Positions 1-6,089 of a stretch of 6,880 bases of DNA are shown here, one piece after another; the first letter of the stretch is position 1; every line of letters begins with the position of its first letter. Location of the stretch: assembly GCA_902797925.1 (NCBI GenBank), contig CADBUT010000225.1, forward strand, positions 1 through 6,880, written 5' to 3'. The position numbers and the translations under genes are program-made. Origin of the DNA: an uncultured Spirochaetaceae bacterium (GTDB lineage: Bacteria > Spirochaetota > Spirochaetia > Treponematales > Treponemataceae). The notes below the pieces were generated by a model that saw only the letters and a program-made list of their open reading frames with translations, had not been told where the DNA came from and searched no databases.

Positions 1-1
1 A

Positions 2-1384
2 CATCACCTTATTCAAGAAAAAAACTATGACGATGCGCTTAAAGTTGCATCAAGACTTGAGAAAACCCCATACGGTTCAATTTTAAGTGAACTGCGCTTA
101 AAAAAAGCAAAAGCAGAAAATAATTATTTAAAGAGGGAATTTGTTCAGAGCTTTTGCGATGTAGCTTATGCAACTGGCAACGATCAGTATTTGCGCAATG
201 CAGCTGTAATCGAAGCATACAACGGCTTTATTCAGGAAGCACTTGCTCTTCACCCTTATGGTGAAACATATAACGAAGATAAACTTTTCTGGGCTTTAAT
301 CTCTTATGATGCAGGAAATTTTACACAGACATATATTGATTTGGCTTCAATGGAACCTTCTGCTGAAGTAATGATGCTGAAAGCAGATGCTGCGCTGTAT
401 CTTGACGAGCAGAAATCGGCCTTTGAATTTTGGAAAGAGTCTTTGAAATATGACCCGGGTATTTCTCCTGTTCCGTATTATAATCTGGCACATTATGCTG
501 ATTTGAATGACATGCAGCCTGAAAGAGGCGAGTTTCTGATTCTGCTTATTAAATATTTTCCAAATTATGTGCCTGGTATTGCCGCGTACGGAAATTACGC
601 CTATGACATTACGCACCGTGAGCAAGAGGACGCAATTACTTCTGCTGTAAGAAATGCTGGCTTTAAATCTTTGAGCATGGAGCAGAGAGATACAGCGCCT
701 GTTGTGCCGGTTGAAGATGCATTGGCTCGCATGGAAGCATTAATAGCCGAAACAGGTGATGCTGCCATAACTGTAGAGCGTGCAAAATTGCAGTGGAAAA
801 ACACAGAAAAATCAAACGATGAAAAACTTGTTGATGTCTGGTTCCTGCTTGAAAAATATCCTGAAAACGAAAATTTAAAGCATTATGCCGTTTGGCTTCT
901 TTGCAAATTAAAGCGCTATGAAGAAGCCCAGTCATTGTTCAACAAATTTCTGGCAAATAAATATGGAAGCGATATCTCAAAAGTTAATGCTGATTCATTA
1001 TCTGCTCTGGAATGTGAATATGCAGCATATCTTTCTGCGGTTAATGTACCTAATGAACTGACGCCGGATTACAAACAGGCTGTGCGCTTGTATGAAAATC
1101 TTGTAAAGCATAATACAAAAAGTGTTCCTGTTCTGATGAACTATGGCTTGATAAAATATTCAGAGTCTCACTTACAGGATGCTTTTGATTTATACAACAA
1201 AGCTTTGCGGCTTACTTCTGATGAATTTACTAAGGCTGAAATTCAATACAGAATGGGATGTGTCTATGCATCTCAAAAAGATATGAAAAACGCATTGATG
1301 TGTTTGTCTTATTGTCTTCAGCTAAACCCTGAACACGCAAAAGCCCGCCTGCTTTATAAACGGCTTGAAGGTTTAGCCGGCTGA
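2..1384 (+). CDS. TPR-repeat protein, 5'-truncated by the window edge
   Basis: The reading frame is open from base 2 to the TGA at 1382-1384, giving 460 visible residues. The TTG at 191 is an internal codon, not a start, because the same frame runs uninterrupted to the left edge, so the real start lies outside the window. The protein is rich in helical tetratricopeptide-like units. The clearest are the last two, about 1124-1228 (NYGLIKYSESHLQDAFDLYN) and 1229-1339 (MGCVYASQKDMKNAL...LQLNPEH). Weaker units lie near 359-460 (ADAALYLDEQKSAFEFWKES), near 880-950 (LCKLKRYEEAQSLFNKF), and at the left edge (EKNYDDALKVASRLE). TPR arrays are protein-protein interaction scaffolds, and no catalytic motif is visible. 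Any signal peptide or membrane anchor would lie in the missing N-terminus, so location is unknown. It converges on groES, so it is not co-transcribed with it. The specific function is not recognised. Confidence 0.85.
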   Translation, partial: HHLIQEKNYDDALKVASRLEKTPYGSILSELRLKKAKAENNYLKREFVQSFCDVAYATGNDQYLRNAAVIEAYNGFIQEALALHPYGETYNEDKLFWALISYDAGNFTQTYIDLASMEPSAEVMMLKADAALYLDEQKSAFEFWKESLKYDPGISPVPYYNLAHYADLNDMQPERGEFLILLIKYFPNYVPGIAAYGNYAYDITHREQEDAITSAVRNAGFKSLSMEQRDTAPVVPVEDALARMEALIAETGDAAITVERAKLQWKNTEKSNDEKLVDVWFLLEKYPENENLKHYAVWLLCKLKRYEEAQSLFNKFLANKYGSDISKVNADSLSALECEYAAYLSAVNVPNELTPDYKQAVRLYENLVKHNTKSVPVLMNYGLIKYSESHLQDAFDLYNKALRLTSDEFTKAEIQYRMGCVYASQKDMKNALMCLSYCLQLNPEHAKARLLYKRLEGLAG

Positions 1385-1438
1385 TTTGGCTTTAGTCATA
1401 CGAAATAGTTTCAGTATTTGCTTTAACCGTTCGGGTAT

Positions 1439-1495
1439 AAAAAAACAGCTGATAAGGCACATTAAAAGATACGTTTTATCAGCTGCTTTCGTTTT
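1439..1495. terminator. Bidirectional intrinsic terminator between convergent genes
   Basis: A perfect 10-bp inverted repeat, CAGCTGATAA at 1446-1455 and TTATCAGCTG at 1476-1485, is separated by 20 bases. Read on the plus strand, two G-U pairs and one C-G pair (1456-1458 with 1473-1475) could extend the stem to 13 bp. On the minus strand the hairpin is followed at once by seven T residues (A7 at 1439-1445), a canonical terminator for groES. On the plus strand the tail is only moderately T-rich (CTTTCGTTTT), so stopping of the TPR gene is probably weaker. The position midway between two convergent stop codons fits a shared terminator. Confidence 0.8.
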
Positions 1496-1512
1496 AAAGC
1501 TTTGTAATCAAA

Positions 1513-1779
1513 TTAGTCAATTACAGCAATGATGTCTGCTGCTTTCAAAATAAGATGGTCTTCACCGTCAATTTTGATTGATGTGCCTGCGTATTTGTCA
1601 TACATAACGCGTTCGCCGGCTTTTACTTTGATTTTTTCTTTGTCATCGCCTACAGCAACAACAACAGCTGTCTGTGTTTTTTCCTGTGCTGTATCTGGAA
1701 TGATGATGCCGCTCGCGGTCTTAGATTCAGTTTTTTCAGTTTTTACCAATACGCGGTCTGCTAATGGTCTGACTTTCAT
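1513..1779 (-). CDS. groES: Co-chaperonin GroES (Hsp10)
   Basis: This 88-residue protein is the heptameric lid that caps the GroEL chamber during ATP-driven protein folding in the cytoplasm. It begins MKVRPLADRVLVK, the family's N-terminal strand. It has a mobile loop at about residues 15-35 with the GroEL-contacting hydrophobic tripeptide III at 25-27 (SGIIIPD). It continues with VVVAVGD, then KAGERVMYDKYAGT, and ends in DHLILKAADIIAV. It is shorter than the 94-97-residue enterobacterial form because the roof hairpin after VAVGDD is cut to a few residues; as I recall, treponemal GroES shares this. The ATG at 1777-1779 is preceded by a strong GGAGGA. groEL is not adjacent on either side, so the gene stands alone, with its own promoter upstream and a terminator downstream. 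No CIRCE-like inverted repeat (TTAGCACTC-N9-GAGTGCTAA) is visible in its leader, so HrcA control is not apparent. The identification is secure. Confidence 0.97.
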   Translation of the reverse strand: MKVRPLADRVLVKTEKTESKTASGIIIPDTAQEKTQTAVVVAVGDDKEKIKVKAGERVMYDKYAGTSIKIDGEDHLILKAADIIAVID

Positions 1780-1782
1780 ATA

Positions 1783-1788
1783 TCCTCC
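1783..1788 (-). promoter_or_regulatory. groES ribosome binding site
   Basis: The minus strand reads GGAGGA, then TAT, then the ATG of groES. This is a full anti-SD match, but the spacer is only 3 bases from the end of GGAGGA (4 from GGAGG), at the short end of the usual range. It supports the ATG at 1777-1779 as the start. Confidence 0.85.
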
Positions 1789-1828
1789 GAGTAAAATACA
1801 ATTTTTGGACGTTATATCCTTTACATTA

Positions 1829-1858
1829 AATATACGGATTTTGCCGTCCTATCGTCAA
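1829..1858 (-). promoter_or_regulatory. Sigma-70-type promoter of groES
   Basis: On the minus strand TTGACG (1853-1858, 5 of 6 matches to TTGACA) is followed after 18 bases by TATATT (1829-1834, 5 of 6 matches to TATAAT). The predicted transcription start is near 1822, giving a leader of roughly 43 bases with the SD near its end. The boxes are strong enough for constitutive high expression. No heat-shock operator is visible around them. Prediction from consensus only. Confidence 0.65.
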
Positions 1859-1876
1859 GGAAAAAAGTTTATCAGC

Positions 1877-1905
1877 TTCAAAAAAACTGCCGTTTGTGGT
1901 AGACT
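1877..1905 (+). promoter_or_regulatory. Predicted dnaE promoter, possibly giving a leaderless mRNA
   Basis: TTCAAA (1877-1882, 4 of 6) is followed after 17 bases by TAGACT (1900-1905, 4 of 6), with a TG one base upstream of the -10 box (TGGTAGACT), as in extended -10 promoters. The -10 box ends only six bases before the dnaE ATG, so initiation at the usual distance would start at or next to base 1912, the A of the ATG. The same 132-base gap carries the divergent groES promoter; the two -35 boxes are 18 bases apart across an A-rich stretch (GGAAAAAAG). The boxes are imperfect, so this remains a prediction. A promoter further upstream would have to overlap the groES one. Confidence 0.45.
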
Positions 1906-1911
1906 GAAAAC

Positions 1912-4900
1912 ATGAATGATTTTGTCCATCTCCACGTACATTCCGATTATTCGCTGCTTGACGGCGCTTCTAAAATCACCATGTTGATTGACCGCGCCAA
2001 AGAATTAGGTATGACAGCCCTTGAATTGACTGACCATGGCAACATGTTCGGTGCTTTGCGTTTTGAGCAGGCTTGCCATAAAGCGGGCATCAATCCGCTT
2101 GTTGGCTGCGAATTCTACGTTGCGCCGGGAAGCAGACACGAGCAGAAAGGCTCTGAAGATGGCAACCGCTATTATCACCTTATATTGATTGCGAAAAATG
2201 TGCAGGGCTATAAGAACTTGTGCATGTTGACAAGCCGCGCCTTTACAGAAGGTATGTATTACAAGCCGAGAATCGACCTTGAATTGCTGAAAATGTACCA
2301 TGAAGGCATCGTCTGCCTTTCAGCCTGTCTTGCAGGTCAGCTGCCGCAGCTGCTGCTTGCCGGAAAGCGCAAAGAAGCAGAAGAGCTTGTCTTAACATAC
2401 AGAGACATTTTCGGACCTGAAAACTATTACATTGAATTGCAGGATCACGGAATCGCTGATCAGCGCAGGGTTGCGCCGATGCTTATTGATGTTGCAAGAA
2501 CTTTGGGCGTGCCGATGGTCGTTACGAACGATATTCACTATGCGCGCCCAGATGATGCGGCGGCGCAGGATATTCTGCTTTGCGTAGGCCGTAAAAAGCT
2601 GAGGAGCGAGCCGCATGGTGCAGAAGCTTACGCCGGCGGCCAGTTTTACATGAAAAGCGGCGAAGAAATGGCAAAGCTTTTTCCGGATTACCCTGAAATG
2701 ATTACGAACACGCGCCGAATTGCTGACATGTGCGATTTGACGATTCCGCAATATAAAACGCAGCAGCTTAAAGACTGCCTGCCTGTTTACGAGATTCCGC
2801 CACAATTTGCGACACAAGATTTGTATGTGCTTCATCTTGTTGAGACGGGCTTACGGAAGCGCTACAAGGTGATTACAAAAGAGATTGTTGACAGGGCTTC
2901 TTACGAGCTTAGCATTATTTTTCAGATGGGCTTTTCAGGCTATTTCCTTATAGTATGGGATTTTATCAACTGGTCCAAGACGCATGGTATACCGATTGGT
3001 CCTGGGCGCGGTTCTGGTGCGGGTTCACTTGTAGCTTATGCAATGACGATCACCGACATTGACCCGTTCAGGTTCAAGCTGATTTTCGAAAGATTCTTGA
3101 ACCCTGAACGCGTAAGTATGCCTGATTTTGACGTCGATATGTGTTTCGAAGGACGGCAAGACGTAATTGCTTATACACGCGAAAAATACGGCGACCCTCA
3201 GGTAGGGCACATCGTAACATTCGGTACACTGAAAGCGAAGGCTGTAATAGCTGATGTAGGCCGCGCTTTGGGCATTCCGCTTGCAGAAGTGAACATGCTC
3301 AAAAAGTGCGTACCCGAAGGAATGAAAGTTCATCTTAAAGACGCATTTGCCGACCCTGACGAGAAGCACCCTGATTTCGGGCAGCTAAAGCCTTACCGCG
3401 ATGACCCGCGCTATAAAGAGCTTTTTGACCTGTGCTTCAAGCTTGAAGACGTGAACCGCAATACTTCGCTTCATGCTTCGGGCATTGTAATCGGCAGAAG
3501 CGAACTGCCGGAATGGGCGCCTGTCTACAAAGATTCAAAGACCGGCAAAGTTGCTGTTCAATACACAATGGATATTATCGAGCCGTGCGGCCTTGTAAAG
3601 ATGGACTATTTGGGGCTTAAGACGCTGACGCTCATCAAATATGCCGAGCGCATTATACGCAAGCGGCCGGGGCTTGAAAACTTTAAGACAGATGAAGTTT
3701 CTGAAGAAGACGAAAAGACATTCGATTTGTTCTGCCGCGGTGACACTGTTGCAGTCTTTCAGTTTGAAAGCCCCGGAATGCAGAAGATTCTCCGCGAGGC
3801 ACAGCCGCGCTGTATAGAAGATGTTGTTGCCTTGAATGCGCTCTACCGTCCAGGTCCGATGGATTATATTCCGAAATATATTGAAGGCAAAAGGAATCCA
3901 GCGACAATTACGTACCCTGACCCTTGTCTTGAAGACATTTTGAAAGAAACATACGGTGTTATGGTCTATCAGGAACAGGTTATGCAGGTTGCACAGCGCA
4001 TTGCAGGCTTCTCGCTCGGCGGTGCAGACATGCTCCGCCGTGCTATGGGAAAGAAGAAACTCGATGTTCTTATGCAGAAAAAAGAAGAGTTTATTCAGGG
4101 TGCAGTAAAGAACGGCTTTACAGCGGAACATGCCGGTGACATCTTTGAAATAATGGTTCCGTTTGCAGGTTATGGTTTTAACAAGAGCCATGCCGCGGCA
4201 TATTCAGTTGTTGCATACCGCACAGCTTATCTTAAGGCGCATTTCCCGGCTGAATTTATTGCCGCCAACTTGACCAACGAAATTACAAGTGCGGATAAGC
4301 TGCCCGAATACATTGCCGAAGGCCGTTCTATGGGCATTGCAATTGATCCGCCTGACGTAAACCGTTCAGACAAAGTTTTTGACGTTGTTGACGGCCGTAT
4401 CGTTTACGGTCTGCTCGGTATAAAGGGGCTTGGCGATGCTGCATCTGAATTGATTGTAGAAGAGCGCACTAAAAACGGACCATACAAGAGCTTTATGGAT
4501 TTTCTTGACCGCGTTGACTTGCATACCGTAAACAAAAAAGCAATTGAAGTTATGATAAAGACCGGCTGCTTTGATAATGTTGACACCATTCCGCGCTCAA
4601 TGCTGCTTTTGAACATGGAACAGGCTGTTAATTATGCAGACCAGAAAAAAGAAGATACACGCTACGGTCAGGTAAGTCTTTTTGAAGACGCCGGCGAAAA
4701 AGAATATGCAGACTTTGTGTTCCAGTCTGCGCCTGAATGGACTTTACAGGAAAAGCTCGCCATTGAAAAGGAACTTATCGGTTTTTATATTTCTGGACAC
4801 CCGCTTGACGAGTACCGCAGCATAATTGAAAAGGCAGAAACTATAAACATTGCCGAACCTTCCCGTGCGCAGAAGGGCAAGACTTATACAATCGTCGGCA

Positions 4901-5373
4901 TGATTAAGAGCATAAGGACTATCACCACAAAGAAAGGCAGCCTTATGGCGTTCTGTCAGCTTGAAGACATGAACGGAACGATTGATTTGACCTTCTTTCA
5001 AAAAGCATGGGAAAAATATGCTCCAGTCCTTAAAATTGACGGTGTTTTCGGCATAAAAGGAAAAGTTGACCTTTCACGTGACACGCCTTCGTTTTTGGTT
5101 GACGAGGTGCTTGACCCGAAAGATTTGCAGGAGCGTTCCATTAAAGAAATTCACATTAAGCTTGAAAGCGGCATAAAAACCGAGCGTGATATTATGCCGT
5201 TGAAGAATTATCTTTTTGAGCAGGAAGGTAATTGCGCGGTTTATTTCCATCTTGAATACGGAAACAAAAAATATGTGGTTATGGCAAACCAGCAGCTTAC
5301 AGTTCCTTCAAACAGTGAATTCCTTGAAGGCATAAAGAATATTTCTTTTGTTGAAAGCGTATGGAAAGAATAA
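1912..5373 (+). CDS. dnaE: DNA polymerase III alpha subunit (DnaE), replicative polymerase
   Basis: This 1153-residue protein is the catalytic subunit of the chromosomal replicase, close to the 1160 of E. coli DnaE. The N-terminal PHP domain (about 1-270) opens HLHVHSDYSLLDG and keeps a full metal-ligand set: H8, H10, D17, H42, E67, H89, C139, D207, H209. The C-family palm shows PGRGSGAGS (from about 363), catalytic D407 and D409 in PDFDVD, and D565 in KMDYLGL. Conserved HASGIVIG, YRPGPMDYIPKY, GVMVYQEQVMQVA and FNKSHAAAYS blocks follow. A helix-hairpin-helix stretch lies around GIKGLG (836-841). The beta-clamp binding pentapeptide is QVSLF at 920-924, and an OB fold spans about 990-1060. No intein or frameshift is seen. 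The start is fixed by an in-frame TAG at 1900-1902, leaving ATG 1912 as the only option, yet no SD precedes it. Tandem stops TAA-TAG end the gene. It is a DnaE1-type enzyme, not PolC. Confidence 0.98.
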   Translation: MNDFVHLHVHSDYSLLDGASKITMLIDRAKELGMTALELTDHGNMFGALRFEQACHKAGINPLVGCEFYVAPGSRHEQKGSEDGNRYYHLILIAKNVQGYKNLCMLTSRAFTEGMYYKPRIDLELLKMYHEGIVCLSACLAGQLPQLLLAGKRKEAEELVLTYRDIFGPENYYIELQDHGIADQRRVAPMLIDVARTLGVPMVVTNDIHYARPDDAAAQDILLCVGRKKLRSEPHGAEAYAGGQFYMKSGEEMAKLFPDYPEMITNTRRIADMCDLTIPQYKTQQLKDCLPVYEIPPQFATQDLYVLHLVETGLRKRYKVITKEIVDRASYELSIIFQMGFSGYFLIVWDFINWSKTHGIPIGPGRGSGAGSLVAYAMTITDIDPFRFKLIFERFLNPERVSMPDFDVDMCFEGRQDVIAYTREKYGDPQVGHIVTFGTLKAKAVIADVGRALGIPLAEVNMLKKCVPEGMKVHLKDAFADPDEKHPDFGQLKPYRDDPRYKELFDLCFKLEDVNRNTSLHASGIVIGRSELPEWAPVYKDSKTGKVAVQYTMDIIEPCGLVKMDYLGLKTLTLIKYAERIIRKRPGLENFKTDEVSEEDEKTFDLFCRGDTVAVFQFESPGMQKILREAQPRCIEDVVALNALYRPGPMDYIPKYIEGKRNPATITYPDPCLEDILKETYGVMVYQEQVMQVAQRIAGFSLGGADMLRRAMGKKKLDVLMQKKEEFIQGAVKNGFTAEHAGDIFEIMVPFAGYGFNKSHAAAYSVVAYRTAYLKAHFPAEFIAANLTNEITSADKLPEYIAEGRSMGIAIDPPDVNRSDKVFDVVDGRIVYGLLGIKGLGDAASELIVEERTKNGPYKSFMDFLDRVDLHTVNKKAIEVMIKTGCFDNVDTIPRSMLLLNMEQAVNYADQKKEDTRYGQVSLFEDAGEKEYADFVFQSAPEWTLQEKLAIEKELIGFYISGHPLDEYRSIIEKAETINIAEPSRAQKGKTYTIVGMIKSIRTITTKKGSLMAFCQLEDMNGTIDLTFFQKAWEKYAPVLKIDGVFGIKGKVDLSRDTPSFLVDEVLDPKDLQERSIKEIHIKLESGIKTERDIMPLKNYLFEQEGNCAVYFHLEYGNKKYVVMANQQLTVPSNSEFLEGIKNISFVESVWKE

Positions 5374-5397
5374 TAGATTTAATCTAAGATAAAGCAG

Positions 5398-5427
5398 AAA
5401 AAAATCAGTCATGCTGATGATTTTTTT
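5398..5427 (+). terminator. Predicted dnaE terminator
   Basis: AAAAAAATCA (5398-5407) and TGATTTTTTT (5418-5427) form a perfect 10-bp inverted repeat with a 10-base loop. A competing shorter hairpin, ATCAG/CTGAT (5404-5408 with 5414-5418, 5-base loop), leaves GA plus T7 as a classical tail. It lies 24 bases after the dnaE stop. The stem is poor in G and C, so termination may be partial, letting some dnaE transcription continue into yggT-recG. The repeat is symmetrical, but no minus-strand gene needs it. Confidence 0.6.
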
Positions 5428-5429
5428 AG

Positions 5430-5435
5430 TATAAT
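5430..5435 (+). promoter_or_regulatory. -10 box (TATAAT) for the yggT-recG unit
   Basis: A perfect TATAAT lies two bases after the T7 tract of the dnaE terminator. No good -35 hexamer is found at 16-18 bases (the best is CAGTCA at 5406-5411, 3 of 6), and there is no TG extension. The -35 region would fall inside the terminator hairpin. Predicted initiation near 5442 gives a leader of about 43 bases. Support comes from one box and its position only. Confidence 0.4.
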
Positions 5436-5474
5436 TGAAGAAGAGCTGGTTAACACTTAAGGCATTAAAAATAC

Positions 5475-5478
5475 GAGG
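5475..5478 (+). promoter_or_regulatory. yggT ribosome binding site
   Basis: GAGG lies six bases before the ATG at 5485 (GAGG-TTTTGT-ATG), a modest but well-spaced SD. It supports that ATG as the start of the membrane protein. Confidence 0.65.
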
Positions 5479-5484
5479 TTTTGT

Positions 5485-6072
5485 ATGTTTATTAATATTT
5501 TAAACTATCTGTCACTGATTATTTCATTTTATACATTGATTTTGTTTGTCAGAATTATCTTGACATGGATTCCTTCATTGGAATATTCAAAATTCGGTAA
5601 AATATTGGCTGAAATCTGCGACCCTTATCTGAATCTTTTTAAGAAAATCCGTATTCTTAGAGCCGGTCCTTTGGATTTTACACCGATACTTGCAATCGGT
5701 GTGCTTGTAATCATTTCTTCGATTCTGCAGGGCATAGTAAGCACCCGTAGATTTTCTGTCGGCATAATAATTGCAGAAATAATCAGATTGTGCTGGTCTG
5801 TAATTAATTCAGTACTGATTGTACTGTTTGTTATTGTTTTTATAAGGCTGATTGTAAGTGTTCTGAACAGAGACACATCTTCAATATGGAGTCAGATTGA
5901 CAAAATGATTTCACCGGTTGCCTACAGACTGACAAACATGGTTTTTCCGAAAAAATTCGTAAAATATCAGACTGTTCTTTTAGTAGCTCTTGTGGCTCTT
6001 ATTTTATCTTACATTCTGATTCAGATATGTTTGGGTGCTATTACTAATTTTTTTTGCAGTCTTCCGTTTTGA
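5485..6072 (+). CDS. YggT-family integral membrane protein with two YggT repeats
   Basis: A 195-residue hydrophobic protein with four predicted membrane segments at about residues 5-29, 65-85, 105-127 and 161-187, arranged as two YggT units. The first unit has the family signature: R23 and W28-I-P30 at the end of the first helix, DPYLNLF (46-52), and GPLDFTP (61-67) entering the second helix. The second unit keeps the two helices, R121 and an ISP (142-144) where the first has CDP, but lacks the W-x-P and G-x-x-D-F-x-P motifs, so it is degenerate. YggT/YlmG relatives act in the inner membrane. Reported roles (osmotic tolerance in E. coli, cytochrome or envelope assembly in plastids and other bacteria) do not give a defined reaction, and I infer none here. 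It lies downstream of dnaE and 17 bases before recG, likely co-transcribed with recG. The sequence is visibly more AT-rich than dnaE, as is common for membrane proteins. Confidence 0.85.
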   Translation: MFINILNYLSLIISFYTLILFVRIILTWIPSLEYSKFGKILAEICDPYLNLFKKIRILRAGPLDFTPILAIGVLVIISSILQGIVSTRRFSVGIIIAEIIRLCWSVINSVLIVLFVIVFIRLIVSVLNRDTSSIWSQIDKMISPVAYRLTNMVFPKKFVKYQTVLLVALVALILSYILIQICLGAITNFFCSLPF

Positions 6073-6089
6073 CAGACTGAAAATGTTAT

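Noticed and set aside
191..193. TTG as start of the TPR gene
   Set aside because: The frame is open upstream to base 2 with repeat-like sequence (EKNYDDALKVASRLE), so the TTG is internal.
1868..1877. TTTATCAGCT shared with the terminator right arm at 1475-1484
   Set aside because: Roughly a couple of dozen 10-mer coincidences are expected in a window of this size, and no shared role links the two places.
1529..1915. 128-codon plus-strand ORF overlapping groES
   Set aside because: It is antisense to an unmistakable GroES, runs on through the promoter gap and ends at the dnaE start; no SD and no family resemblance.
3535..4191. 218-codon minus-strand ORF inside dnaE
   Set aside because: It lies wholly opposite the most conserved part of DnaE, and its Cys/His/Asn-rich composition is typical of an antisense shadow.
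1912..5373. Possible intein or frameshift in dnaE
   Set aside because: The 1153-residue length matches the family, all motifs are in order in one frame, and the conserved blocks are not interrupted.
6069..6074. Perfect TTGACA at the end of yggT as a -35 box for recG
   Set aside because: No acceptable -10 hexamer lies 16-18 bases downstream; that region is already inside the recG coding sequence.
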